Shown: positions 1 to 11,999 of the stretch, piece after piece
How positions within the stretch are numbered: the first letter of the stretch is position 1
Layout: every line of letters begins with the position of its first letter
Origin: Clitoria ternatea
Taxonomy: Eukaryota > Streptophyta > Magnoliopsida > Fabales > Fabaceae
NCBI GenBank assembly: GCA_037962975.1
Contig: CM075673.1
Coordinates: forward strand, 160,476,667 to 160,540,666
Direction: 5' to 3'
DNA: 64,000 nt
Notes under the pieces: model-generated
The model's input: only the letters and a program-made list of their open reading frames with translations
Databases searched by the model: none
What the model was told of the DNA's origin: nothing
Position numbers and translations under genes: made by a program

Positions 1-2913
1 AACCATCTCTTGAAGAGCTGCTTGGGAAACCATTTTGTGAACCAGGGGCAGCATGAAGATCAATTATGATTCTCAATCCATATTTCCTATAGGCAAAAAT
101 AATCATTAATCACAACATTGTTGCTTTAATATGTGCTAAGTCATCACAATTAAGCTAAAATTTAGCAAATTATATAGAAAAATAATTAAGGAGTGTTTGT
201 CTAAATTATGGACTTACTCTCCCCACAGGAAGGCATTATCTAATGCTTGGAGGGAACCCCCAACATATGGTGAGGGTGGAGTTGGATCACTTGCTATCCA
301 CCAACCAATGGGAATTCTAGCAGCATGTAATCCACTACTAGCCATGAACTTGAAATCATCTTCAACAATAAACGTGCTCCAGTGTTCCTAAAAAAAAACA
401 ATGCTAAACCATTATCTATTCACATTACAAGATATTCATATTAGCACAATAATACAGGAAATACCATAATTTTTAAAGTTCCATTTATTTAACTTTAACC
501 AATTTTTTAGTGGATTATTATTTTTTAAAACATATAGGTCAAATCAAAGTTTGTATTATATGAATTCTAAGGTAAAAAGTTAATCAATATAAAACTATTT
601 AGTATATACTTCTTATGTAACAAATTTAATGTAATAGTATATGCTTTTATCAATATATATGGAAGTAAAAACTATTTAATTATATACCTATTCAAGTTGA
701 TTGATTTTAAAAAAAAGCTGTAATAAATCATTTACATCATATATAGACATAATTCAAGAATCAGATTATTAATTTAACAATTGAATTATGAATTATTAAA
801 AATATAACAATTGGTTAAAATTAAAATATTATTGTAAGTTAAGAGAAAAGAAAATAGTACAAACTAATAACAAACAATAATTAAGGATCCCATTTTCTTT
901 CCTAAACAAAGTGTATATATGAGTATGTTATTGTGAATAATCACATATTGAATATAATCTTGTATGACAAAATTTAAGAAAAATTGTTATAATAATATAA
1001 TTTTCACCAAGTGTTACACTTTTAATAAGTTATAATTAAACAATTAAATTAAAAATATAATCATTAAATTATATATATGATGTAGATGATATGTGTCAAA
1101 ATTTTATAAAAGTCAAATATATATATATATATATATATATAATCAAAGAGTGATTGCTTTCATATATTTTTAAAAAAATATATTATAATAATTTTGTTAC
1201 ACATGAATAATGTATCAAATAGTTTTAGACAATTAATCTAATTTTTTATACATATAATATGTTAAGAAATCTGAATCTAAAGTTATTAAACGATATAACG
1301 ATTAGTTAAAGGTATACTAATATTTTATATTAAGTTGAAGTTATCTAATGAAGTATAAAATATTGTGGGAATTTTATGAAACTTTGGATATGATCTATAG
1401 ATTGAGACTTAGGGTTACCTTCATAATTTGCGGAGCTTTTGTTGGCCCGTAACCATTTGTTAGTTGGAATTCACCTTGTATGGTTTCAATGATTTCCATT
1501 TCAAACACAGTTGAGTCATCATTTCCCCACCCGTTAACATTTGAAACATCAGCCAACACCAACTCCTCTGACTTTGCCTTCAAGTTCACACCATCAAACA
1601 TCAGCAGTGTATATAAATTTGCATACTTCACATTCGTGGTGACACAAATTCAAAACTAAAGCCAAAATAACATTATGCGAAATCCCTTCATACATATTTC
1701 TTTTAGTTCTTTCACATATTCAATGATTGTTTTGTTGGCCCAAGTCAATCAAATCTCAATTTGACCAACAGAAAATAAAAGATTTGATAGTTTAATAGAA
1801 CTTTAACTCTCTTGAATAGTGTGAAAGATCAATATTAACTATTAATTTTTTTATAACTTTATTTTCTCAATTAATTACTAAACAAACATTTAGTATTTAG
1901 ACATAATAGTGTTTGGTTGAAAAGGGAGAAGAGACTTTGGCAGAAGATATAGAAAATAGATTAATTTCAAAAATGAAAGGAGGGAAAAACTCTTCACTTC
2001 AAAAGCTTCAATATAGGATTTCTTATAATTTTTGTCCTAAAAAGTGTCTATTATAGGACTTTACATGTAAATATAATAATTTTTGAATTACAATTAAGAG
2101 ATGCTATCCTAAAATAAATGATAATTAACTCTATCTGAGAAATAAAAACGATTTTATCTATATCAAGTGAGAAGGGTTCTATCTATCCCTTTGAATACAA
2201 GAACATCTCTTATGAAAAATAGTCTTTTAAAAAAAATGAAAAAATTCTCCACCTTCCTTTTCATCAATTTTTCTTTTCAACCGAAAGCTACTTAAAATCT
2301 CTCTCATTTCCTTTGTTTTTTTTTTCTTAACCAAAGAATATAAGTTCATTAAAATGCCTAAACAATATGTAAGAGTACCCTTCTTTATTAGATATACAAA
2401 GAAGCATTTTAATTTTTTTCTTTCATTGAAATAAAAAATGAGAAACATAAAAAGTATAAAAAGGGATCACCTGCAAAAAGTATCCTCTGGATGCTTTGAT
2501 TCGAACTCGAGTTGAAGTGTCACTTTCCTTTATAATATGAAATTTCTCAGATTCAGTGGGAATATGAGAAACAGCAACAATGGTAATCCCATCTAATCCC
2601 ACAAATTGTTTTTTGAACACCTTCAATCTGAAACTGTTCTCGTCTATCCTCCACAACTACATATATTCAATACAAGAGGTAACATCAATAATATATTTTT
2701 TTTTTCCATTGTCCTTGATATTATGGGAAAATATGAATACATATAATTGATGCAGCTACAGTTATGTGAATATTTCTTGTCTCATTTTATTTGTTTTTGA
2801 AATTTTGATTAGAGTCAAATTACTTGTTATTACAAAATTAAGACAAAATTATGTATTTCTTTTCAAGAGTAACTTTTTTATTAATACAGTTTTGTTAGGG
2901 CAATAGTTAATGG

Positions 2914-2969
<56 letters not shown>

Positions 2970-5900
2970 AATTACCCTGTGAGAGTCGAGCATTTAAATG
3001 ATATATATACTTATCAATAAAACAAAATTCATATAATAAATTTAGATAAAAATGTTAAATTTGTCAATAATTTTTTTTGGATTAATAATTTTTCTAACGT
3101 GCATCCTATTATTTAAAAAGAAACTGTTATAGGAAATTGAACATTTGTTAGCGTAACAAGTCAAAAGCCATACAAACACATGAATTCTTTGGGAACATAT
3201 TAAAAAACCACATTTTCAAAGTATATTCCCCATATCCCATTAGAAAACATAGATTTTAAAATAGTTCAATCTTACTTACACAACTTAACCCAATTGAAGA
3301 TTTTTGTAGGTGAATCTAACCCAACTCATTTTTAAAATGCGTCAAAAATTTTTAATCTTACTCAATCTACCAACTCATCAAATTGGCTCTTAGGTTGATT
3401 CAAATATTTAAAAAATAAAAAAAATCAAATGAAAATAAAACATTTTAAAAATTAAAATATAACTCTTTTTAATCTTATAATGATTCACATGTTGACCTAC
3501 TAAGTTAGCTCATGGGTTAGCCTGACCATTTTATTTTAATTCTTCTTTTATAAAATTAATTTTTCTATTTAAAAAAAGTATATAACTTGTGAGTTAACTC
3601 GATGGGTTAAGCTAGATTAGTCCAAGTTTGTAATGGGCTAGATGAGTTAGGTTTAGAATAAACTCATCTTTTTTATGAGCTACACTTTCAGTGGAGACTG
3701 TGATGAACTTATTATTTTTAAATGTACCATAATTACATAAGATATTAGAGTTGAATGATTGTATCAACGAATAAGATTATATGTGGTTAATCAGAAGAAC
3801 CGGTAATAATAAATTTTATTTTTCCACATCAACCCCTCTTCCTCCTTCCTCACCCTTTCCTCTCCCTCTTCACCCTTACCATCACCCAACCTTACCTTAC
3901 CACCAACCTACCCCTTCCCCTTTCTTTACCCTTACCATTATTATAGAAACCCCAACCCCCACCACCACTTCCATCATCCTAGTTCTCAACATATAACCTA
4001 ACCTAGAGAAATCAATGAATAGAGTAATCAAAGAACTCAAGCAGTAATAAGGCCAACTTAATCCGAAACAAAATTGAATCTAAACATCCATGATTATTCA
4101 CAATCGAGGACAACATCATCATCCTCAAGAATAACCTTTCAGTCTCATAGAGAGCATTCATCATATACGAAAGCACAAATTTACAAAAATAAATAACCAT
4201 AATAAAAATCACAATCGGAGAGGCACTCTCTCTTCATTAGAAAGAGATAAGTTTTATTAGTTTTCTCAAAATACACTCTAATCTATGAGTCGATCCTCCA
4301 TGAGACGAGTTTTGTTTTGTTGTGGTTTAGTTCTGTTTTGTCATGTCACAATTGAGGTTAATAGAGATGGTTGTGGTAATTTGTTGTGGACGAGGAAAGG
4401 AGGAGTTTAAGGAAGGGTTTAGATAATAGATACTCAAGAATAAGGAATAATGTATTGGTAATTTTGACATTGATTTGATTCACTTGCTATAGCTAGTTTT
4501 TCTGAATTGGACCATGATGCACATAAAAAAAAGTCCTCCATAACATTTATCGTCACTTTTTTATAATCTAATTCACTAATTTACAGTCCATGATGAACCA
4601 AATTATCTATGAGTTACAATCTAAATTGATGCCTTTAAATAGACTGAGATAATTAGTGTTTAATTTAATAAAGGGGTTTTTGAGAAAAAATACTCTTAAA
4701 AAATATAGAAAATCTTATAAAAGGCACTCAATTTGACAGGTAAGTCAACTTTCTTTAGGGGGTTAAAAAAACCACTTTTTCAAACCAATCACATTAGAAA
4801 GTCAAAGAATTTAATATTTAATTAAATATCCCATTTAATAATAACAATTATGTTAGATAAAAAATGCTCTTAAAAAGTGTATGAAATCTTTTTTTGCTTC
4901 AATTTGTTTTGTTTCTTAAAAAAATATAGGAAATCTTATAATCACAATTTTCTTTTAAAATGGACTATCAAAATTTATAACCAAATTCGATTTGATGAAT
5001 ATATATTATTTTGTTAATCACATATATTCTTTATGTGAATCGAGCCGAACTCAAGATTTTATTTCAAAGAAAATAAATATATACCATTTGAATTAACTAA
5101 TTGATACAACTCTTATATATATATATGAATTTAATTTTGCGACTGACCGTAAATGTATCCCAATCCGTAGCAGTGCCGTTTGCAACCACAATATTTCCTC
5201 CCCCAGACTCCGCACTTAGGTATTTCCCTGTTGTCACTGACTTCAACCGAAGTGTAGTTCCATCCTTCATAAATTTTAAGGAATAATTCACAATGAATAA
5301 TATTATATCTTATTTATATTATAAGCTCTAAAGTTATTTTTTATTTTATAAGTCTCCATAAAAAATAAATTAAGAGTATTTATTACATGTTTCTCATCTT
5401 ACCGAAGTATTTAATGTTTTTATATTTATGTAATTAATATATAATAGTAAAATTTGATTTTAAATGAGGATAAATATTAAAAAAATAAAATTATCTGCTA
5501 TGTCCTTATATAAAAATGGGTTTTAATATGAAACGTTAGAGTATATAACATTAACATGCATGTATGTAATAATAATTGTAATGTAATAATTTTTACTTGT
5601 TTTATTCTTAAATATAAATAAATTTTAGTGGAAGTTTTTGTCACATAACAAAAATAAAATTATATTTTTTTTATGTCATTAAATGTTTAGTTACTAAATA
5701 TATCATCTTTGTATATATTTCTGAGACAACTAATTATTTGCAATCAATAATCTTAAGAATATTTTCAGAAACTATATCAAATATGTAATATTATTAATGC
5801 AAATAATTATTTTTAACAAAGAATTTTAACATGTGTGAAATTAGTTATTTTTTCTTATATTCCTTATATTCCATTTTATGTGTCTAGTTTGGTATTTTTA

Positions 5901-6287
5901 CTCAGATTAAAAAATGTATTAAATATGGTTTTTTCTCTTGTTTTTTTACCAAAATGTCATTTTACTTTCTATGGTTGATGATTAATTAATGCTCTTATGA
6001 TTTAATAAACTAAATAAAATAATTAAATACCATAAAAATATAATTAACAAACATACATTAGATGTTGTCTAAAAGATATTTGGGAACAAATAAAAAAATA
6101 TAAAGTAGAGAAAGTGAGTGTTTGAAAGGAGAGGGAGGGAGTATGATTTACTAACCAACAAGTGTTTATTTGGAATGGCATCAAAGAGAGAAGGCTTGAT
6201 CCAACCTTCAGTGACTAACCAGCCACCTAAATTAACTGCTCTCAAACGAAAATGAGGAACATTTCTTTCAATTGACAAGCTCGTCAT
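1..6287 (-). CDS. GH5 glucan beta-glucosidase-like gene, 5' six exons (partial)
   Basis: This gene encodes a plant glycoside hydrolase family 5 enzyme of the 'glucan 1,3-beta-glucosidase' type, expected to hydrolyse beta-glucosides or glucans. Exons, in transcription order, are 6156-6287, 5148-5264, 2471-2656, 1419-1577, 218-387 and 1-86 (cut by the window edge). Each junction is GT-AG and phases match. The first is the ATG at 6287, followed by RAVNLGGWLVTEGWIKPSLF, the usual start of the family. Exons 2-4 encode a fascin-like beta-trefoil segment (LKSVTTGKYLSAESGG, FVGLDG, GYFLQ). Exons 5-6 begin the catalytic barrel (ARIPIGWW, then IIIDLHAAPGSQNG). Introns are long (883, 2491, 893, 1031 and 131 bp). 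The 2.5-kb intron holds a TA microsatellite and low-complexity DNA but no recognisable element. No premature stop is seen, so the visible part looks functional. The catalytic glutamates lie outside the window. No clear signal peptide is visible at this start. Confidence 0.9.
1114..1141. repeat. (TA)n microsatellite
   Basis: Perfect or near-perfect TA dinucleotide run in the intron between exons 4 and 5 of the GH5 gene. Confidence 0.85.
2917..2965. repeat. (TA)n microsatellite
   Basis: About 24 TA repeats in the long intron between exons 2 and 3 of the GH5 gene. Likely length-polymorphic. Confidence 0.9.
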
Positions 6288-6358
6288 GTCTCTGATTTTT
6301 CCTCTTAAACCTCTAATTCACTTCTTTCAATTGGTGGCTTTTGAATTGATAGCTGAGC

Positions 6359-6368
6359 ATTATATAAC
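6359..6368 (-). promoter_or_regulatory. Candidate TATA box of the GH5 gene
   Basis: On the minus strand this reads TTATATAATG, about 70 nt upstream of the GH5 ATG. That spacing suits a TATA box with a short 5' leader. It is the best candidate between the ATG and the solo LTR, whose edge is only about 345 bp further upstream. Confidence 0.45.
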
Positions 6369-6628
6369 AGAAGGTCTTCTAATTCCTCATGTAAACATGT
6401 GGAGGTTTTCGTTTTGATAAGAACTATACACCAAAATAGTTTTGAATTTTCAAACCTAATTTAATGCATTGAGACGTATTCATCATAGATTATGGGTTTG
6501 TCTAACGTGTATCTTACACAGGACAAAACATTAAAAGCAAAATTGTTTTATTGAAATATATACATGAATTGTTTAGAAATCAATGAGTGGGTATTAATAA
6601 TGTTTTGAGAGGAAAACTTTCTATTTTT

Positions 6629-6631
<3 letters not shown>

Positions 6632-6680
<49 letters not shown>
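6632..6680. repeat. (TA)n microsatellite
   Basis: About 24 TA repeats between the GH5 promoter and the solo LTR. Confidence 0.9.
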
Positions 6681-6682
<2 letters not shown>

Positions 6683-6712
6683 CAACCAATGTCATTTATA
6701 TCATTGTAACTT

Positions 6713-9700
6713 TGTAACACCCTCTGTTACACCTTAATAAATTTTAGAAAAATTCGTAATTTTTTCTTTTTACTAAAGATATGATTGTTAAAAAGAAACT
6801 ATCGGAATAAATTATATACACTATTTCTGAAATACCTCATAAATATTATTAAAACTTTATAAAGTAATTTTACATTCATCCAACGTAAATAAATATTAAA
6901 CATTATAAGAAAGAGAGGAAACTCCATGACCCAGAAGCAGTTACTTAATAACATTATTTATTCATTGGACCACGGTATTTATACCGAGCTCCCTTTCTAG
7001 AACGTGCTATATTTACTGCCGATATTCTTCGATCTTTCCCTCTGAACCATCAATTTAAAACATGTGAAATAAAAACACGAGAAAGGAGTGAGAAACAGAA
7101 TATAATATTCTCGATTAAGACATAAGCAACAAAGAGTTTTCACAAACCAATACATAATAATATCAATCACAACCACATACACAATCAATTATGAATGCAT
7201 GAATATTATGCAATATCTTCATCATAACTTACCTATATATGTGGGCCCTTAAATTTTAATTTGCACTGGGCCAACCGGAGTTTACACTGTTCCATAAGTC
7301 CGGATAATAATAATATGAACAGCTCAACTGACATGGAAACACTTAGAGACTAGTCAGATTGAGAAAATTTTTATTGTGAAAGTATCCGACACTAGGGAGC
7401 TACCTCAGGTCCCCTGAAGCACCCTTTCACACCCTCTCATCCCAAGGCTCGTAATTAAGCCTCCTCTAATGTATCCTCGGTTTCTATAATCCGTCCCCAG
7501 ACAATATCATTTTATTTCACTATAATGATTCATGATGCATGAACTACTCGCGTATTTAGTTGGTTAAGGCTTTTAGAAACTCAATTATTAAATCCCTTAA
7601 AGGTTTACAATATCATTTCAATAAACTGTATATTTTCTCAATTCTCTGAATTTCTGTCCCACAGAAATAAATTTGGTACAGTTTTCGAATCTCACTGAAA
7701 TTTGAGTTTCTAAGCCTTAAATATCTAAAAACTTTCTCATATAAAACTTTACATAATCTTTCTCAAATTAAATCTTAACAAAATCAAATTTAGAAATCTC
7801 AATTATTTCCAAATATCTTTAGTTATTAAGTTAGAATAAAATAATTTTCTTTTGAAAATTTTATTTTATTAAAAGAGAATAATCTTTAAGTTATTAACCA
7901 AAAATACTTAAATTTACAAAATTTTTCTTTATCTCAAGATTTAATTATTTCAATTTATTATTAATTTTCATAAAATGTTTTCTTTCTAAAATAAATACTA
8001 AATTTTTTTTTTATTCTAAACATTGAAAATAAAGTTAATATAAATAATTTCTAAGAAGAGAAGATTTAAAGTAAAAATTTAAAGAGTAAGGTAAGAAAAT
8101 TCTTACTGAGTTTTAGCTTTCCGTCATACTCGCTATATGCTCAAACTCCACATCATAAAATCATCAATCAAAATCAAGCATTATCAATTATAACTAAATA
8201 TCATCAATCAATCATAATCAAATCAATTAAATATCATTAATACATATCATAATGCAAAATTTAATGATTATTAATATAGTCAATTTGAGTCCTTTTGGTC
8301 AATTCCTCGCATAGGTATATGTAAGTCCATGTAATCCAGTCATTGCATAGGTATAGTTTAGTCCATATGGGTCATAGTAGTCCAAGTCCTTGCATAGGTA
8401 GGTTAGAGTTAGTTAAATCAGATATTTAATTTAAAATTTATTAAAAATTTTAAGTTAAAAAGTTAATATTTTAAAATAATAATATTATCAAATTTAAAAG
8501 GAGTAGGGGACTCCTCCCATTATTCTTATGTCTTTTCATATTATACTCTTATCTCACCCCCCCTTACCTTGAGTTGTTACCAAAAGAGAGTTTGCTTTGC
8601 GCCTCCGATTTCTAGAAATATTAATACCAATCTTATTTCAGTATAGGCATATGATGAGGATTAAGATTACTACTTAAAACAGAAATGGTAAATTTTAAAT
8701 AGTGAATAGTAAAACGTGAATAGTAACAATAAATAGTAAATCATGAATAGTAACAGTAAATAGTAAATCGTGAATAGTAACGGTAAATAGTAAATCATGA
8801 ATAGTAACGGTAAATAGTAAAAACGTGAATAGTAAAGATAAATAGTAATAGTAAATAGTAATTTACTATTGAAATAGTATTTTACTATGCAGAATAGTAA
8901 CTTAAAATAATATTATTTCTAGTATAATAACAGATTTCTAAAAACGTATGAAAATAACCCAAAAAAATATAAAAGAGAAGTATTCTTACCTTAGGATTTT
9001 AGCAGAACCTTCTCCCAAAAAAATTTACTTCTCTCTCTCTCACTTCCACCATTATCTCACTAGCACTACTATATTAAGAAAACTTAATCTGAAATTGTGA
9101 ATTCTAAAGAAGAAATCCTTCGGTATTTATAGGAAAAAAATTTACTATGCATTTTATTATTTTAATATAAAAGTACTGTGCATTTTTGAATTTTTTATTC
9201 CTGGTTACTGTGCATTTTTTGAAAATTTCATATATGCACAGTGTTTTGCATAGTAACTGTAGGCAAAATTATTAAGTCAAATAGTAACCCTTCACTCGGT
9301 ATATTTTAAATATTCAAAATGAGTCCTTTTTGAAATTTAGCGATATTATATCAGTCCTCACTAATTTTATAATAAGTAATATAAAGCTGAAATTTTAAAA
9401 ATCTAAAATTTTCTGTTAATAAAAATTTATTGATACGTTTCCAATTTTTTAACGATTAGAAAAAATCAAGATTTTTCTCAAACCGATAATTTTTAGATAA
9501 GTCTACTTGAAACGAATTTTAGAAAATTTTCTTATAATTTCAATTCACTTTCTTATAAATATTTTTAATTTAAGTCACTTATATGAATTTAAAATTATTT
9601 TAAAAAATATTATTTTATTAAAAAAAATCCAAAATTCCAAAAAATTCCAAAAAATCATAAATAATACGTAGATTAAAAAGTTCTAAAGAACCATAATCTA

Positions 9701-9745
9701 ATTACTTCAAAATTTTAATATAAAAATAAAAATAAGGGTGTTACA
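6713..9745 (-). mobile_element. Solo LTR, 3033 bp, with AACTT target duplication
   Basis: The block starts TGTAACACCCT and ends AGGGTGTTACA, an 11-bp perfect inverted repeat with the TG...CA ends of an LTR. AACTT directly flanks it at 6708-6712 and 9746-9750. There is no coding potential inside. A TATA-like CCTATAAATACC lies on the minus strand at about 9122-9134, so I infer a minus-strand LTR with U3 at the right. Size and ends fit a long-LTR Ty3-gypsy element. It differs from the Ogre LTR in this window, so it is another family. It most likely arose by recombination between the two LTRs of a full element. A long non-coding element of another class is the less likely alternative. Confidence 0.8.
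8695..8895. repeat. Degenerate GAATAGTAA/AAATAGTAA repeats inside the solo LTR
   Basis: The motif (A/G)AATAGTAA recurs roughly every 14-37 bp. The core unit, about 35 bp, reads like TGAATAGTAACGGTAAATAG and is repeated several times with drift. An inverted stretch (TTACTATT) follows at about 8862-8890. It is probably a U3-internal repeat. Confidence 0.7.
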
Positions 9746-9930
9746 AACTTCATTTACGTAATGTAAAATGGGCAGAAAGAATTTCACATCAAATCAAAAA
9801 CTAACTTATATAAGAAAGTAAGAAATCAATTAAAATGTGATTAATATCATTTTATGGCATGCTAGCAAACTTTAAACGTAAACTACACTGGTAGAGAAAG
9901 GTGATACAAACTCGGTTAAATTGAAGTTTT

Positions 9931-10180
9931 AAACACGGTTTTGTAACCGTGTTTGTTTCCACTGTGGTAATATAGATAAGGACTTTACCACGGATTTCAA
10001 CCGAGTTTATAGAAGTTCTTTAAACTCGATGGTTCTGAACCACGTTTAAAAGTACTGGCATTTAAACACGGTTATGCCCATAACCGTATTTAAAAATATA
10101 CACATTTAAACACAGTTATGGGATAACCATGTTTAAAAATGTGCATGTTTAAACATGGCTATGAGCATAACCTTGTTTAA
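9931..10180. repeat. Subterminal inverted repeats of CACTA-A
   Basis: At least four hairpins built on AAACACGGTTAT...ATAACCGTGTTT occur at 9931-9954, about 10061-10092, 10105-10137 and 10147-10180. Single CGAGTTTA/CACGTTTA half-sites lie between. In CACTA elements such subterminal motifs are the binding sites of the element's DNA-binding protein. Here they directly abut the truncated transposase, which shows the internal deletion. Confidence 0.75.
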
Positions 10181-10194
10181 AAATTTTCACATTA

Positions 10195-10953
10195 ACCTTG
10201 TCTTCCCATAGCATTTTGAGGTCCTCAACTAATGAAGTTAAATATACATCAATGTCGTTTCCCAGTTGTCGTAGACTAGAAATCATTATTGATAGCATAA
10301 CATATTTCTGCTTCATGCACAACCATGGCGACAAGTTGTAAACAAACAACAAAACAGGCCACGAACTATGGTTCGTGCTTAGGTTACCGTATAGGGTTCG
10401 TTCCATCTGTGGCTAGTGTAAGCCTAACATTTCTTAGGTTATTGACAAAATCCAGAAACAAGGTATCCAGTTTCTTCCATTGTAATCCATCTGTCGGATG
10501 TCTAAGTTGTCTGCTAACAACCCTCTCATCTACATGTCATCTTATAAGCTTTGCATCATCTACATTGGAAAACAGACACTTTAGTCTTGGAACTATGGGC
10601 AGATACCATAACACATTCACATGAGACCCTTTAGTGTAGACTTCATCTAAATCAACCTCTTTCTTCTTGTATCGTGACACCCCACACCTAAGATAGCGAT
10701 GCAATAATTCATACTCATCATGGTATAATACACAATCATTTAGGCATGTGTGTATCTTCTTATACTCCAGACCTGTAGGACACAACCTTTTATCCTCGTA
10801 GTAACAATTTAGTAAGGTGTTACCAGTTGTGATGATTTCTTTCAACAACTTAAGCAACCAGTGAAACTTTTATCAGTCCACCTATTAATCACCTTCAAAT
10901 TAAACAATCACAAAATAGTTGACAACCTCGTGAAATTGGCGCACTTCAGATAC
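10195..10953 (-). pseudogene. CACTA-A TNP2 transposase, middle fragment (Transposase_21)
   Basis: Read on the minus strand, the fragment begins with the RWTDKSFT region next to the Ogre target duplication. It continues through the zinc-binding-like segment (CLNDCVLYHDEYE, RCGVSRY) and PIVPRLKCLF, and then SSWPVLL, PWLCMKQKY and GNDIDVYL. These are typical TNP2/Transposase_21 motifs. It has an in-frame TGA at about 10537-10539 and a one-base frameshift near 10390-10400, between the TNP and YGNLS motifs. Coding similarity stops at LWEDKV near 10195, where subterminal repeats begin. It cannot make a transposase. Confidence 0.85.
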
Positions 10954-11999
10954 AAGGGTGTCGCAACCTGGATCGCGACGGCGCGGCGAGAGAGAAAGAA
11001 TGGGGGGTGGTGAAACAGGGAGTCGCCACCAACATTTTTATCCATAGGAAAAAACATTGGAAAAAAAAACTAGGTTCAATAAAGCACTGGTTAAAAAAAT
11101 GAGATTCAAGTTCGGGAGTCAGTTACGAGTAGGGAAGGTATTAGCACCCTACATCGTCTGTCCAAAAACAGTACCAAGATTGAAAATGCGCAACATAAAT
11201 AGCCTTATAAAAAATGGTTTATTTCTTCCCTTTTATTGTTGTATTTTTTATTTAAAGATGACAAAATGGAGTGAGAGAACTGTACAAACATAGGATGTCG
11301 AAGCGAGGTCAATGGGACACTTCATCCGGATTGAACTCGACTTCGATATGAGACAGAGAGGGGAAAAAAATGCTAATAAGGCGTCACACCTAAATTATAC
11401 ATCCTCGAATAAAAAAATAGGGATAGGAAAGAGATAAGCGGGACGTCTCATCCTAAGTATCCCTTCCCTATGAATTATGGCGAGGCTTAAGCAAAAACTA
11501 GGGGGAAACCAACAAGACGTCACGTCTAAATTGATTTTCACGGAAGTAACCAAAAAAAACCATTTATGAAAGAAACGTGGAAGTAAGGAAATAAATCAGC
11601 AAAAAGAAATAAGAAAGATGGGCCCGACAGGAGTTAAAATCCTGCTCCTACGTATTCTTGAATTATCAAGAAATCAGGGTTACGTAGTTCTGAGTGTTTT
11701 TCTTTTAGGAAAAGACTTGGGAGATGATGATGGATGTCACTGAGGTGGGGAACTCATACAAGGCGAAGTTCTTCGCACGTGTACGAATCCTAAAGAGGTT
11801 GTGTAGACGGGAGTGCTCCCGTACGACACTGTTTAAAAATGATTTGTTTCTTTTTATTGATTTTTATTTAGATTTGAAAGAAAACATAGGAAGCATTTAT
11901 TTCCCTTTATTATATTTTACTATGGAACGAAAGGAAAAAGGTAGTAGAAGCTACAAAAGAGAAAGGGAAACAATAAATTCTGAAAACAGAGGAAAAATG

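Noticed and set aside
3275..3690. Possible MITE in the long GH5 intron (repeated TAACCCAA/GGGTTA-like words)
   Set aside because: I could not find clear terminal inverted repeats or a target duplication.
3781..3996. 71-codon Pro/Ser/Thr-rich plus-strand ORF
   Set aside because: Pyrimidine-rich low-complexity DNA inside a GH5 intron; no signal, domain or promoter.
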